Assembly (NCBI GenBank): GCA_947500585.1 | Contig: CANMSN010000004.1 | Span: 124,001 to 188,000 of the forward strand | Length of the DNA stretch: 64,000 nt | Source: an uncultured Flavobacteriaceae bacterium | Lineage (GTDB): Bacteria; Bacteroidota; Bacteroidia; Flavobacteriales; Flavobacteriaceae | Reading direction: 5' to 3' | Shown here: one piece after another, positions 1 to 8,608 of the stretch | Position numbering within the stretch: the first letter of the stretch is position 1 | Layout: every line of letters starts with the position of its first letter | Program-made: the position numbers and the translations under genes | Notes under the pieces: model-generated | The model's database searches: none | The model's input: the letters and a program-made list of their open reading frames with translations, nothing else | What the model was told of the DNA's origin: nothing

Positions 1-1056
1 ATTTTCGATTCTGATTTTCTTCCAGAAGAAGATTGGTTAAAACGTACCATTCCTTATTTTAAAAATCCAAAAATAGGTGTTGTACAAACACGATGGGGAC
101 ATATAAACCGCAACTTTTCTATACTAACCAAAATACAAGCATTTGCTCTAGATGCACATTTTACTTTAGAACAAGTAGGCAGAAACAGCAAAGGACACTT
201 TATAAATTTTAACGGTACTGCTGGGGTATGGCGTAAAGAATGTATTATTGATGCTGGAAATTGGGAAGGAGACACTTTAACTGAAGACTTAGATTTAAGC
301 TATCGCGCTCAATTAAAAAACTGGGAGTTTAAATACCTTGAAGATGTTGAAACACCTGCTGAACTTCCTGTAGTTATAAGTGCAGCACGTTCTCAACAAT
401 TTAGATGGAACAAAGGAGGTGCAGAAAACTTCAGAAAAATGATGTGGCGCGTTTTAAAAAACCAAAACATTTCAGCAAAAACGAAAATACATGGGCTATT
501 GCATTTACTTAACAGCACCATGTTTTTAAATATTCTTATTGTAGCTATTTTGAGTATTCCAATGCTTTATATAAAAAATGAATATGCACATTTAAAGTCT
601 TACTTTTTAGTAATGAGTTTCTTTGTTATTAGCACGCTTATCTTTTTTGTTTGTTATTGGTTTATGTATAAAAACATTTACGGAAGTGGTATAAAAAACT
701 TCGTGAATTATATAGTTATGTTCTTTGTGTTTTTCTCTATAGCTATGGGCTTTTCTTTACACAATACTATAGCTGTATTAGAAGGGCATTTAGGTAAAAA
801 AAGTGAATTTGTTCGTACACCAAAATTCAATATGAGTAAATTTAAAGATAACTTGAAGAATAATAAATACATTAAAAAAACCGTTTCTGTTCATGTTATT
901 TTTGAAGGCGCACTCATGCTCTATTTTGCGTTTGGCATGTATAGTGCCTTTATAGTTGGCGACCAAGGTGGCGATTTCGGACTCTTCCCTTTTCATCTTA
1001 TGTTATTTTTAGGTTTTGGTTTCGTGTTTTTTAAATCACTTCGCTCTAAAATTTAA
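1..1056 (+). CDS. Family 2 glycosyltransferase, C-terminal part (5' end outside window)
   Basis: The frame is open from the first base, so the gene starts left of the window; 351 residues are visible. The processive GT2 signature is complete from the second Asp motif on: FDSDF at visible residues 2-6, TED at 94-96 and QxxRW (QQFRW) at 132-136. After about residue 155 there are several long hydrophobic segments, as in membrane-embedded cellulose-synthase-like GT2 enzymes that polymerise or transfer a sugar at the inner membrane. The internal Met at 439 is only a late in-frame Met, not the start. The next gene, 23 bp downstream, is another membrane glycosyltransferase, so the pair may act on one glycan. 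The sugar cannot be told from sequence. Confidence 0.9.
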   Translation: MFDSDFLPEEDWLKRTIPYFKNPKIGVVQTRWGHINRNFSILTKIQAFALDAHFTLEQVGRNSKGHFINFNGTAGVWRKECIIDAGNWEGDTLTEDLDLSYRAQLKNWEFKYLEDVETPAELPVVISAARSQQFRWNKGGAENFRKMMWRVLKNQNISAKTKIHGLLHLLNSTMFLNILIVAILSIPMLYIKNEYAHLKSYFLVMSFFVISTLIFFVCYWFMYKNIYGSGIKNFVNYIVMFFVFFSIAMGFSLHNTIAVLEGHLGKKSEFVRTPKFNMSKFKDNLKNNKYIKKTVSVHVIFEGALMLYFAFGMYSAFIVGDQGGDFGLFPFHLMLFLGFGFVFFKSLRSKI

Positions 1057-1079
1057 GGTGTTTATAGTATATTCACTTT

Positions 1080-2582
1080 ATGCTTTTAAATCCTTCGCTT
1101 ATTAAACTTTATAAAATACCATTATTAATGGTGTTTTCAAGCGTCTTATTCTATTGGGCATTTGCATATAATTTGGTAAGAACAGATTATATAAAACTCA
1201 TTACACTCTATATTGGGCTATTCATTATATTCTATAATGTTATAAAACTTTTAAAGCATAATACTAAAGCATTAACCTATTTAGGATTTGGTTTTAGAGC
1301 TATATTTCTTTTAGCCATTCCTAATTTATCACAAGATTTTTACCGTTTTATTTGGGACGGAAGAATAATTTTAGAGGGTGTAAATCCCTATCTATTCACT
1401 GTTGAATCTTTTATAAACAAAGGAGAATTTCCAGTTTCTCAAGCTCAAGAATTGTACATGGGCATGGGGCAATTAAATGCTAGTCATTTTAGTAATTATC
1501 CGCCTATAAATCAACTCTGTTTTGTAATAGCAAATTTATTTTCAGGACATAGTATTCTAACTTCTGTAATAGGTTTAAGGTTAATAATTATTGCAGCCGA
1601 TTTTGGAACACTTCATTTTGGAAAAAAACTTTTAGAAGAATTAAATATCCCTGTTTATAATATCTTTTGGTATATTTTGAATCCGTTTATAATTATTGAA
1701 CTCACAGGCAATCTACACTTCGAAGGTGTTATGATTTTCTTTTTAGTGTGGAGTTTGTATTTGCTACATATTGGTAAATGGAAATGGGCTGGTGTAGTTT
1801 TGGCTTTATCGATTTCTGTAAAATTGATACCCCTTATTTTCTTACCCTTATTTTATCAATGGTTTACTTCGACTACGCTCAGTAAACTAACTAAGCGAAA
1901 TGTCGTTGCGAACGAAGTGCGGTTATCTGGCAAAAAGGAAGCATCTGCTTCGTCTCTTATTCCTCACAATAACGTGGAAAAGACTTCAACGGCTCTTTAC
2001 CTAACAAAACTAATTACGTTTTATGGCATTATAGGCATTACAACGGTCCTTCTATTCTTACCATTTTATTCATCTGAATTTATAAATAACTATTCGAAAA
2101 CAGTTGCTTTATGGTTTCAAAATTTTGAATTTAACGGAAGTATATATTACGTAGCTCGAGAGGTTGGATATTTGTTTAGAGGTTATAACGAAATAGCCAT
2201 TATAGGAAAAGCAACTGCTATAATTGTTGTCATATTTATTTTAATTCTAACGTTTTTTAGAAAAAATAAAACAACTATTCATTTAATTACCGCTATGCTA
2301 TTGGTGTTATCGTTTTACTATTTTACCGCTACTACTATTCATCCTTGGTATATTGCAACACTTTTAATTTTAAGTGTTTTTACCAAATATAAATTTCCAT
2401 TGGTTTGGAGTTGTGTAATTATACTTAGTTATCTAGCATATTTGAATGCAGATAGCGCCGATAAACCTGAAAATCTTTGGGTTATTGCAATAGAATATAT
2501 AATTGTTTATGGCATGTTTATTTGGGAGGTATTTATAAAAAATCCAACAAACAGGGATACTTTTTCAAAATCTGAATTTTGA
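1080..2582 (+). CDS. GT-C type mannosyltransferase-like integral membrane protein
   Basis: This 500-residue protein has about ten or more hydrophobic helices. A conserved loop SQDFYRFIWDGR (about residues 84-95) with two Asp residues is followed by EGxNPY, the pattern of polyprenyl-phosphate-sugar-dependent GT-C enzymes (PIG-M/GT87-like). Such enzymes use a lipid-linked sugar on the outer face of the inner membrane. It follows the GT2 gene by 23 bp, probably in one transcript. Residues about 263-300 are unlike the rest: hydrophilic, between two helices, and encoded by a REP-like repeat (separate entry). The protein remains in frame through it. Family assignment is good; donor and acceptor are unknown. 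Confidence 0.8.
   Translation: MLLNPSLIKLYKIPLLMVFSSVLFYWAFAYNLVRTDYIKLITLYIGLFIIFYNVIKLLKHNTKALTYLGFGFRAIFLLAIPNLSQDFYRFIWDGRIILEGVNPYLFTVESFINKGEFPVSQAQELYMGMGQLNASHFSNYPPINQLCFVIANLFSGHSILTSVIGLRLIIIAADFGTLHFGKKLLEELNIPVYNIFWYILNPFIIIELTGNLHFEGVMIFFLVWSLYLLHIGKWKWAGVVLALSISVKLIPLIFLPLFYQWFTSTTLSKLTKRNVVANEVRLSGKKEASASSLIPHNNVEKTSTALYLTKLITFYGIIGITTVLLFLPFYSSEFINNYSKTVALWFQNFEFNGSIYYVAREVGYLFRGYNEIAIIGKATAIIVVIFILILTFFRKNKTTIHLITAMLLVLSFYYFTATTIHPWYIATLLILSVFTKYKFPLVWSCVIILSYLAYLNADSADKPENLWVIAIEYIIVYGMFIWEVFIKNPTNRDTFSKSEF
1868..1974. repeat. REP-like repeat lying inside a coding region
   Basis: Two repeat motifs sit back to back inside the membrane glycosyltransferase gene. TTCGACTACGCTCAGT (from 1868) also occurs, with one or two changes, at 63695 and inverted at 49494. 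From 1902 to 1974 an imperfect palindrome starts GTCGTTGCGAACGAAG and ends with the near-complement TTCCTCACAATAACG; this resembles the 'GTCATTGCGA...TCGCAATGAC' repeats common in Bacteroidota genomes. It is read in frame as about 36 polar residues. Confidence 0.7.
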
Positions 2583-2627
2583 AAAAACAATTTAAATCTT
2601 AACCACAAATTATAATTAGTCCACTTA

Positions 2628-2855
2628 CTAAATTACGATGGGTTTTAAACTTTCAACCCGGTAATAAACATCATCTCCATCTTCATCTTCAACAAAAGTA
2701 ATTCTAAACTCTTTGTCAACTAAAGTCTTATCATTTTTTAAATCGTATTGTTTTAAAACACGTGGGTGAACATCTTCGAATACTAATTCTTCTCCATTTT
2801 CGAACCAAAACTTATAATATCCATTTTTATAAGACTTAAAAACAGCCGTTCTCAT
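2628..2855 (-). CDS. Small conserved hypothetical protein (75 aa)
   Basis: A 75-residue soluble protein without signal peptide or membrane segment. It is rich in aromatic and acidic residues, with an EDEDGDD acidic patch near residues 56-62 and a beta-strand-like hydrophobic pattern. No family is recognised with confidence. It is the last gene of the minus-strand polyamine cluster, 21 bp after the 107-residue acidic protein, and converges on the glycosyltransferase gene at 2582. Real-gene status rests on its length, ATG start, compact spacing and ordinary composition. Confidence 0.65.
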   Translation of the reverse strand: MRTAVFKSYKNGYYKFWFENGEELVFEDVHPRVLKQYDLKNDKTLVDKEFRITFVEDEDGDDVYYRVESLKPIVI

Positions 2856-2876
2856 AGCACTAAAATATTTTTTAAT

Positions 2877-3200
2877 TTAATCGTTATCATCAATATCATC
2901 ATCAATTATATCAGGATCTTGTACTGCCTCTGGATCGTCATCATCAAAATCCTCATAATCATCTACATCATAATTTTCCATAGTTACTTCTAATTTGGTA
3001 CTTACTTTCACTAAGTATTTAGTGTCTTCAGTAATGACTTCAACTGCTTCAATCAATTCATTATGTTGATTTCTGAAAGATATAACATGATCATCATCAT
3101 ATCCATCAGGGTATTTTTCAACTAACAGTGCCAAAATTTCGGGGGTTAGCTTTTTAAAATCTACAATGACACGTTTCAAATTATCATTTTTATTTTTCAT
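2877..3200 (-). CDS. Small acidic protein (107 aa), unknown function
   Basis: The first 70 residues look like a folded domain (hydrophobic pattern around LTPEILALLVEKYPDGYDDD). The last 35 are almost all Asp/Glu and end DDDIDDND. No catalytic motif, signal peptide or membrane segment is visible. Homologues are sometimes labelled as primase-related in databases, but nothing here supports that. It sits 47 bp after the GNAT-nitrilase gene and 21 bp before the 75-residue protein, so it is probably co-transcribed with the polyamine genes. The acidic tail could bind basic ligands such as polyamines; that is speculation. Confidence 0.65.
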   Translation of the reverse strand: MKNKNDNLKRVIVDFKKLTPEILALLVEKYPDGYDDDHVISFRNQHNELIEAVEVITEDTKYLVKVSTKLEVTMENYDVDDYEDFDDDDPEAVQDPDIIDDDIDDND

Positions 3201-3247
3201 GTTCTCTAAGTTGGAGTTTATAGTTGTTATAAAGATAATATTTATGG

Positions 3248-4774
3248 TTATTTAACACGAATAACATCGTAAAAATCTTTTCTTCTGTCCTTTAAATTTT
3301 TAACAGCACCAAAAGAATGTAATTCTCGTAGCAAACTCAAATCGACATCGGCTACTAAAATCATTTCTGTATTTGGGGTTGCTTCTGCTTTTATACCATT
3401 GCTCGGAAACGAAAAATCGCAAGGTGTAAATACTGCCGATTGTGCATATTGAATATCCATGTTATTCACGTTAGGCAAGTTACCTACGCTTCCAGAAATA
3501 GCCACGTAACATTCATTTTCAACAGCTCTTGCTTGGGCACATAGCCTTACGCGTGAATATCCATTTTGAGTATCGGTTAAAAATGGAACAAACAAAATAT
3601 CCATTCCCTCATCTGAAAGTAATCGTGCTAACTCAGGAAACTCAGAATCATAACAAATTAAAATACCTATTTTACCACAATCGGTATTATAGGTTTGCAA
3701 TTTATTACCGCGTTGCATACCCCAAACTTTAGCTTCATCTGGTGTAACATGTATTTTCTCGTAACGCTCAAAACTACCGTCTCTTCTGCATAAATACCCA
3801 ACATTATACAATTTATCATCTACTAATTCTGGCATACTTCCAGAAATAATATTTATATTGTAGGAAATAGATAATTGTTTTAATTTATTAACAATAGTTT
3901 CTGTAAATTCTGCCAACTTTCTAATTGCTTCTGGCTCATGCAAATGGTTAAATTCTGCCATTAAAGGAGCATTAAAAAACTCTGGAAATACGGCAAAGTC
4001 TGATCTATAAGCAGAAACACTATCTATAAAATATTCAACTTGCTGCATTAAATCATCCAAACTTTTATAGCTACGCATTTGCCATTGAATGAGCCCTAAG
4101 CGCACAACCGTTTTTACAGAAGCTGCCTTTTTACTAGGTTTGGTATAATAAATATTATCCCATTCCATTAAAACAGCATATTCGTTAGAAGCTGTATCGC
4201 CTTGTAAATAATTTTTTAACACACGAACTGGGTGAAAATCATTTGAAATTTGAAAATTTAAAACAGGGTCATGAATTTCTTTTCGCTTTACTTTTTCAAT
4301 ATAATCTTTTGGAGAATATTCTTTATGTTTATGGTAATTAGGCATCCTGCCGCCAAAAACAATACCTTTTAAATTCAGGTTTTCACAAACTTCTTTTCTA
4401 TAATCATAAAGACGCCTGCCTAAACGCAATCCTCTATATTCAGGCTTTATAAACACATCAATTCCATACAGTACATCGCCTTCTGGATTATGATTTTTAA
4501 AAGACTCACCTGCTATGATATCAGCATAGGTATGGTCATCATCTATCTTATCATAATCTACTATAAGTGATAACGCACAACCTGCAATATCGCCATCAAT
4601 TTTAATAACCACTTGCCCTTCTGGGAAAATGGAAGTTAATTGTATAATATGTTCTTTTTTCCAATACGAATCTAATACGCCAGCGTAAGATTCTAAGGTA
4701 GCTTCTTTTAACTGTTGATAATCATCAATTGTTAAATATTTAAGCTCGATATTTTCTATTTTTTGTGTATCCAT
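3248..4774 (-). CDS. GNAT acetyltransferase - carbon-nitrogen hydrolase fusion
   Basis: 508 residues in two domains. Residues about 10-205 are a GNAT N-acetyltransferase with the acetyl-CoA loop R-G-L-R-L-G-R at 114-120. Residues about 223-505 are a nitrilase-superfamily amidohydrolase with the complete catalytic triad: E265 (VFPEFF), K340 (RYEKIH) and C374 (LICYDSEFP). The fusion is common in Bacteroidota. Its start lies 2 bp after the stop of the DHS-like gene, with arginine decarboxylase before that, so an amine substrate is likely: the hydrolase half resembles N-carbamoylputrescine amidases and could act on agmatine-derived compounds, with the GNAT half acetylating polyamines. Domains are certain, substrates inferred. 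Confidence 0.85.
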   Translation of the reverse strand: MDTQKIENIELKYLTIDDYQQLKEATLESYAGVLDSYWKKEHIIQLTSIFPEGQVVIKIDGDIAGCALSLIVDYDKIDDDHTYADIIAGESFKNHNPEGDVLYGIDVFIKPEYRGLRLGRRLYDYRKEVCENLNLKGIVFGGRMPNYHKHKEYSPKDYIEKVKRKEIHDPVLNFQISNDFHPVRVLKNYLQGDTASNEYAVLMEWDNIYYTKPSKKAASVKTVVRLGLIQWQMRSYKSLDDLMQQVEYFIDSVSAYRSDFAVFPEFFNAPLMAEFNHLHEPEAIRKLAEFTETIVNKLKQLSISYNINIISGSMPELVDDKLYNVGYLCRRDGSFERYEKIHVTPDEAKVWGMQRGNKLQTYNTDCGKIGILICYDSEFPELARLLSDEGMDILFVPFLTDTQNGYSRVRLCAQARAVENECYVAISGSVGNLPNVNNMDIQYAQSAVFTPCDFSFPSNGIKAEATPNTEMILVADVDLSLLRELHSFGAVKNLKDRRKDFYDVIRVK

Positions 4775-4776
4775 AT

Positions 4777-5751
4777 TTACTGACCCAAAAGGTAAGCAAA
4801 AATTAAAGGCGCAACAATAGTAGCATCACTTTCTATAATAAATTTTGGTGTATTGATATCTAGCTTTCCCCAAGTAATTTTTTCATTTGGTACTGCTCCA
4901 GAATATGACCCATAACTTGTTGTAGAATCTGAAATTTGACAAAAATAACTCCAAAATGGTGTATCTGTACGTTCCATATCTTGATATAGCATTGGTACTA
5001 CACATATAGGAAAATCGCCAGCAATACCACCACCTATTTGAAAAAACCCAATGCCTTTTGATGAATTATCGGTATACCAATCTGCTAAAAACGTCATGTA
5101 TTCAATACCTGATTTCATGGTGCTTGCTTTTAAATCGCCTTTTAAAACGTAGCTTGCAAAAATATTACCCATGGTACTATCTTCCCAACCTGGGCAAACA
5201 ATTGGTAAGTTTTTTTCTGCAGCAGCGTACATCCATGAATCTTTTAAATCAATTTCATAATATTGTTCCAATACGCCTGATAATAGCATTTTGTACATAT
5301 ACTCGTGCGGTAAATAACGCTCACCATTAGCTTCAGCATCTTTCCAAATTTTATAAATGTGTTCTTGTAAACGACGAAATGCTTCATGTTCAGGTATGCA
5401 GGTGTCGGTTACTCGGTTCAAACCTTTTTCTAACAAATCCCATTCTTCTTGGGGTGTTAAATCGCGATAATTTGGTACCCGTTTGTAATGCGAATGTGCT
5501 ACTAAATTCATGATATCCTCCTCTAAATTTGCTCCTGTACATGAAATTATATGCACTTTATCTTGGCGAATCATTTCAGCAAAACTTTTACCTAACTCTG
5601 CAGTACTCATAGCGCCTGCTAGCGACACTAGCATTTTTGCGCCAGATTCTAATTGAGCTTCGTAACCTTTTGCAGCATCTACCAAAGCTGCTGCATTAAA
5701 GTGCAGATAATGTGTTTCTATGAATTGTGATATTGGTCCTTTTTTACTCAT
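4777..5751 (-). CDS. Deoxyhypusine-synthase-like enzyme (probable homospermidine/polyamine synthase)
   Basis: 324 residues matching the bacterial deoxyhypusine synthase family. The NAD-dependent aminobutyl-transfer chemistry needs a lysine in a WGK motif (human K329); here it is K296 in TWGKLD, preceded by the YSGAVPNE loop that corresponds to SGARPDE. Bacteria lack eIF5A, so these proteins are thought to make homospermidine or related polyamines from putrescine-type substrates, which fits the abundance of homospermidine reported in flavobacteria. It lies 9 bp after arginine decarboxylase and 2 bp before the GNAT-nitrilase gene. Family is clear; the acceptor amine is inferred. Confidence 0.85.
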   Translation of the reverse strand: MSKKGPISQFIETHYLHFNAAALVDAAKGYEAQLESGAKMLVSLAGAMSTAELGKSFAEMIRQDKVHIISCTGANLEEDIMNLVAHSHYKRVPNYRDLTPQEEWDLLEKGLNRVTDTCIPEHEAFRRLQEHIYKIWKDAEANGERYLPHEYMYKMLLSGVLEQYYEIDLKDSWMYAAAEKNLPIVCPGWEDSTMGNIFASYVLKGDLKASTMKSGIEYMTFLADWYTDNSSKGIGFFQIGGGIAGDFPICVVPMLYQDMERTDTPFWSYFCQISDSTTSYGSYSGAVPNEKITWGKLDINTPKFIIESDATIVAPLIFAYLLGQ

Positions 5752-5760
5752 CTTTTTTTA

Positions 5761-7218
5761 CTAATTTTTTTCGTTTTTTGCTGATTCTAATTCGTAAACA
5801 GCACTATTAACCTTACTTTGATTCTTCTCGTAACCTAATATCTTTAATAAGTCTTCACTTTTCTGTTGTTCACTAAATAATTCTGTGGTAATGTTTCCAT
5901 TTGCATCTGTATTAATTAATATATGCTTTGGAGATGGAATTAAACAGTGTTGTAAACCACCAAAACCGCCAATAGTTTCTTGGTAAGCACCCGTGTTAAA
6001 GAATGCAATATACAAAGGTTTTTCCTTATTATATTTTGGTAAATAAATAGCATTCATGTGTTGCTCACTATTGTAATAATCATCACTATCACAGGTTAAA
6101 CCGCCTAATAAAACGCGTTCATAACTATCTTGCCATCTATTTACGGCTAATAAAATAAAGCGTTTATTTATGGCCCAAGTATCTGGCAACGTTGTAATGA
6201 AAGACGAATTTATCATATTCCATTTTTCACGATCGTTTTGTTGTTTTTGATATAATACTTCGTAAATAGCACCACCACTTTCGCCAACAGTAAAACTTCC
6301 AAATTCTGTAAAAATATTTGGTACATCTACCTCTTCTTCTTCACAAGTTAATTTTATTTGATTGATAATTTCATCAACCATATACTCGTAATCAAACTCA
6401 AAGGCTAATGAGTTTTTCGTAGGAAATCCTCCGCCTATATTTAAACTATCAAGTGTTGGGCAAATCTTTTTTAAACTAGTATAAACCTTTAAACATTTTA
6501 AAAGCTCATTCCAGTAATACGCATTATCTCTAATTCCTGTATTTATAAAAAAGTGCAACATTTTTAGTTTTACTTTTTTATTGTTAGCTATTTGATTTTT
6601 ATAAAATGGAACAATATTTTTGTAGCCAATACCCAAACGCGATGTATAAAACTCAAATTTAGGTTCTTCTTCAGAAGCTATTCTAATACCTACATTAAAT
6701 TTTCCTTTAATTTCTTTAGACAACAAATCAATTTCCTCATAATTATCTATAATCGGAATGGCATTTTTATGGCCGCTATTAATTAATCTGGCAATATTAG
6801 TTACGTATTGCGCGCGTTTAAACCCATTGCTAATTACAAAAGTATCATCATTAATTTTGCCTTCTTCTTTTAAACGTTCAACAATATCAATATCAAAAGC
6901 TGAGGATGTTTCTATATGTATATCATTCTTTAAAGCTTCATCTAAAACATGCTTAAAATGACTACTTTTTGTACAATAGCAATAGTTATAATTGCCTTTA
7001 TAGTCATGTTTTTCAATGGCATTACCAAACCACATTTTCGCTTTGTTTATATTGTTAGAAATTTGTGGTAAATATGTAAATTTAAGTGGTGCGCCATATT
7101 GTTTTGTTAATTGCATTAAATCTATATCATGAAAATGCAGCTGCCCTTTATCAACTTTAAATTCCTCTTGAGGAAAATCATAAGTCTGATTAATTAAATC
7201 AATATATTTTGTATTCAA
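5761..7218 (-). CDS. speA: Arginine decarboxylase, short PLP fold-III type
   Basis: 485 residues, PLP-dependent alanine-racemase-fold decarboxylase of the short Bacteroidota type. The likely PLP lysine is K84 in YCYCTKSSH, the substrate-side Cys-Asp lies in LTCDSDDYYN, and GGGFPTK and ESGGA match phosphate- and PLP-contacting loops. It makes agmatine from arginine, the first step of polyamine synthesis, in the cytoplasm. The only usable start is TTG at 7218: a stop lies nine codons upstream with no ATG or GTG between, and the family N-terminus (NTKYIDLIN) begins right there. It heads the minus-strand operon with the DHS-like and GNAT-nitrilase genes. No agmatinase gene is in the window. Confidence 0.88.
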   Translation of the reverse strand: MNTKYIDLINQTYDFPQEEFKVDKGQLHFHDIDLMQLTKQYGAPLKFTYLPQISNNINKAKMWFGNAIEKHDYKGNYNYCYCTKSSHFKHVLDEALKNDIHIETSSAFDIDIVERLKEEGKINDDTFVISNGFKRAQYVTNIARLINSGHKNAIPIIDNYEEIDLLSKEIKGKFNVGIRIASEEEPKFEFYTSRLGIGYKNIVPFYKNQIANNKKVKLKMLHFFINTGIRDNAYYWNELLKCLKVYTSLKKICPTLDSLNIGGGFPTKNSLAFEFDYEYMVDEIINQIKLTCEEEEVDVPNIFTEFGSFTVGESGGAIYEVLYQKQQNDREKWNMINSSFITTLPDTWAINKRFILLAVNRWQDSYERVLLGGLTCDSDDYYNSEQHMNAIYLPKYNKEKPLYIAFFNTGAYQETIGGFGGLQHCLIPSPKHILINTDANGNITTELFSEQQKSEDLLKILGYEKNQSKVNSAVYELESAKNEKN

Positions 7219-7570
7219 TTTACTGTTTTTTAATAAATGTTAAAGATAAGATTAGTGTATTAATTAAAGCGTAAAGCAAAAAAACAATATCAAATACGGA
7301 ATTGGTTTTGGGTTGTAGGCACAAAAGGATAGTCATGCTGTATAGCATGTATTGGAGATACGGAAGTTAGCTTTAAAATTCGGTTGCTTAATCTGTAAGC
7401 TGCTTTTGAATATGACTTCCTAATTTTCAAAAGCCCGAACGTAGAAACATCGTTCAAAATTGTTCAGCTAAATGCAATACAAATGAAAAACAAAAATTTG
7501 AATTACAAACTTTTTTTTTACTTTTTTTAATAATTCGTACGGGCAAACAAGTTATTGTCCGATTCTAAAT
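7219..7570. other. Intergenic region with several hairpins, no gene found
   Basis: About 350 bases upstream of the arginine decarboxylase gene and downstream of the pseudouridine synthase terminator. No plausible reading frame was found. Possible structures: CATGCT-GTAT-AGCATG near 7336-7351, a 9-bp stem GCTTTTGAA/TTCAAAAGC spanning about 7402-7434, and GAACG/CGTTC about 7438-7456; GGAAGT near 7362 can also pair with ACTTCC near 7417. This could be a leader or small RNA, or a decayed mobile fragment. No known RNA family is recognised. The A/T-rich 7480-7540 part may hold the speA promoter. Confidence 0.35.
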
Positions 7571-7608
7571 AAAAAAGAGGTGTGATAATTTAATCACACC
7601 TCTTTTTT
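7571..7608 (-). terminator. Rho-independent terminator of the pseudouridine synthase gene
   Basis: A perfect 16-bp stem (AAAAAAGAGGTGTGAT and its complement) with the 6-base loop AATTTA, about 23 bases after the stop at 7632. A run of U follows the stem on the minus strand. The stem is symmetrical, so it could also act on plus-strand transcripts. Confidence 0.9.
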
Positions 7609-7631
7609 TAAACAATTCTTTTTTGTGTACT

Positions 7632-8474
7632 TTATAGCATTTTCAAAGTATTTAACTCCTGTTCGGTTAAGTGTTTCCAGCTTCCGCGAGGAATATCTTT
7701 TTTTGTTAAATGCCCAATGGCTACACAGTCTAAACTTATAATTTCATATTTTACATATTCAAAGATACTACGGATAATTGTATTACCAGTATTCTTAATT
7801 TTAAGACCAATTTCTTTTTTAGAAGCTCCATCTATATAACTAATTTCTTCAACAGTAATAAGTTTTCCATCAATTTTAAAACCTTCCTGTATTTTTTTTA
7901 GATCTTCTAGTTTTAAGTTTTTATCTAATTCAATATGAAATAAACGCGCCACTCCATTTTTAGAATTTGTAAATTTTGCAGCTATGGCATCATCATTTGT
8001 AAACAGCAATAAGCCTTTAGAATTCCTTCCTAATCGTCCAATTGGTTTAATTCTAGATGATGTGGCGTTTGCAACTAAATCCATTACGGTTCTTCCTTTT
8101 CCTTCGCTGGTTGTTGTAGCAAAACCTTTGGGTTTATTGAGTAACACGTAAGCTTTTTTCTCTGGGTTTATTCGCGCGCCGTCATAGCGAACCTCGTCTC
8201 CAATCTTTACTTTATAACCCATTTCTGTAATTACTTTTCCGTTTACAGAAACTAAACCTGTTGCAATGTGCACATCTGCTTCACGACGTGAACACATTCC
8301 TGAATTTGCCACATATTTATTTAACCTAATTTCATCAGGGTTTGATGATTTTTTTTGTGATGGATTATTTTTTTTAATAGGCGCATTTCCTCTTGCATAA
8401 CTTGTAGATCGTGCGTTTCCACTTCCACGTCCTGATGGCTTTCCTTTTCCTTTACTGCCTTGTTGTCTTTTCAT
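7632..8474 (-). CDS. RsuA/RluB-family pseudouridine synthase with substituted catalytic Asp
   Basis: 280 residues: a Lys/Ser/Gly-rich basic tail (1-46), an S4 RNA-binding domain (about 48-95, with CSRREAD) and the pseudouridine synthase fold (about 107-275). Family members carry GRLDxxTxGLLLLT, where the Asp is the nucleophile for uridine isomerisation. Here it reads GRLGRNSKGLLLFT: position 149 is Gly (codon GGA) and the following Thr positions are Ser and Lys. GGA is at least two changes from GAT or GAC, so one read error does not explain it. Either it is an inactive RNA-binding paralogue or a decaying copy. The rest is intact and has its own terminator. Confidence 0.85.
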   Translation of the reverse strand: MKRQQGSKGKGKPSGRGSGNARSTSYARGNAPIKKNNPSQKKSSNPDEIRLNKYVANSGMCSRREADVHIATGLVSVNGKVITEMGYKVKIGDEVRYDGARINPEKKAYVLLNKPKGFATTTSEGKGRTVMDLVANATSSRIKPIGRLGRNSKGLLLFTNDDAIAAKFTNSKNGVARLFHIELDKNLKLEDLKKIQEGFKIDGKLITVEEISYIDGASKKEIGLKIKNTGNTIIRSIFEYVKYEIISLDCVAIGHLTKKDIPRGSWKHLTEQELNTLKML

Positions 8475-8553
8475 GACTTATAATTTTGTGCAAAGATAGA
8501 TTTAAAATTATGATTCTTGATTTTAGATTTACAATTTGTTTTTATCCGTTTTA

Positions 8554-8572
8554 TTTAACCAAACAGGTTAAA
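8554..8572 (-). terminator. Weak hairpin downstream of the UbiA-family gene
   Basis: TTTAACC-AAACA-GGTTAAA, a perfect 7-bp stem about 37 bases after the prenyltransferase stop. The following minus-strand bases are A/T-rich but not a clean U run, so termination is only possible. Confidence 0.35.
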
Positions 8573-8608
8573 CTCTGCGTTAAACCATCTTTTAATAATT
8601 GGCTCATA

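Noticed and set aside
2877-3200. DNA primase annotation
   Set aside because: No primase motif (zinc finger or TOPRIM) in 107 residues; the label found on homologues is unsupported.
7290-7460. Integron attC-like site
   Set aside because: The GTTGTAGGC stretch does not fit the GTTRRRY/RYYYAAC core and no cassette gene is present.
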